A DNA stretch of 64,000 bases, from NCBI GenBank assembly GCA_017464805.1, contig JAFTYE010000016.1, positions 244,167-308,166 on the forward strand, in the 5' to 3' direction. Under the pieces are notes generated by a model, which saw nothing but the letters and a program-made list of their open reading frames with translations, did not search any database and had not been told where the DNA came from. The stretch comes from Clostridia bacterium (GTDB lineage Bacteria; Bacillota; Clostridia; Oscillospirales; CAG-272). The first letter of the stretch is position 1. Every line of letters starts with the position of its first letter. Shown here piece after piece: positions 63,989 to 64,000 of the stretch. The position numbers were made by a program, and so were the translations under genes.

Positions 63989-64000
63989 ATGGAAAAAATC
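63989..64000 (+). CDS. First codons of a gene running out of the window
   Basis: ATG at 63989 opens MEKI before the window ends. In related genomes a pseudouridine synthase (RluB-type) often follows scpA-scpB-dacB; only four codons are visible, so no function is assigned. Confidence 0.35.

Overview
The window reads as chromosomal DNA of a monoderm, endospore-lineage Clostridia (Bacillota). The evidence is spoIIID, spoVT and a ytfJ/GerW-type gene, two PdaA/PdaB-like deacetylases, a Prp protease with an L27 carrying the matching cleavable N-terminus, a tryptophan T-box leader, an AUU-started infC, and strong AGGAGG ribosome binding sites. No genus can be named from the sequence alone.

Layout. 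1-4.4 kb: the 3' part of a type II topoisomerase A subunit (ParC-like), then a three-gene sugar ABC importer without its ATPase. 4.4-5.4 kb: an AEC-family transporter on the minus strand. 5.4-13.9 kb: a foreign 8,376-bp element inserted in a tRNA-Ser(GGA) gene and bounded by a 65-bp direct repeat. 14-19 kb: a CpsB-like PHP phosphatase, spoIIID, a SpoU methyltransferase, galE and a sugar nucleotidyltransferase. 18.8-24.9 kb: rplU-prp-rpmA, folD-lgt, two M16 peptidase-family genes and spoVT. 25-32 kb: a decayed GH116 glycosidase, T-box-controlled trpB, an uncharacterised Cys-rich protein, a small P-loop protein, pgi and a D,D-carboxypeptidase. 32-36.4 kb: an acetyltransferase, two membrane proteins, two polysaccharide deacetylases and rpsU. 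36.5-55.9 kb: a nearly continuous minus-strand block, in transcription order infC-rpmI-rplT, SpoU, dprA, topA, trmFO, plsX, rnc, smc, ftsY, an rdgB-yhbY fusion, nadD, yqeK, an LCP gene, rsfS and leuS. 56.2-64 kb: plus-strand lon, ysxC, an M50 protease gene, scpA-scpB, a DUF2953 gene, ytfJ, a second D,D-carboxypeptidase and the first codons of one more gene.

The most interesting part is the 8.4-kb element. Its plus-strand genes run in the order expected of a filamentous phage (inovirus): small early proteins, a candidate DNA-binding protein, a 59-residue membrane peptide, a coat-like protein with a basic C-terminus, a large exported and membrane-anchored adsorption-like protein, two further membrane proteins, a Zot/pI-type assembly ATPase, an HUH rolling-circle replication protein, a tyrosine integrase and a DUF3846-like protein. 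A divergent leftward module encodes two paralogous Cro/CI-type repressors. The control region carries three perfect copies of TATAAC-N6-GTTATA, one of them inside a consensus promoter. A gene-free, hairpin-rich, GC-rich stretch lies next to the attachment site and is a candidate origin or packaging region. No secretin gene is present, as expected if virions leave through a single membrane. This looks like an intact, lysogeny-capable inovirus of a Gram-positive host.

The rest is mostly housekeeping. The RdgB-YhbY fusion, the solitary T-box-controlled trpB and a hairpin between the Shine-Dalgarno and the start of spoIIID are the chromosomal features most worth a second look.
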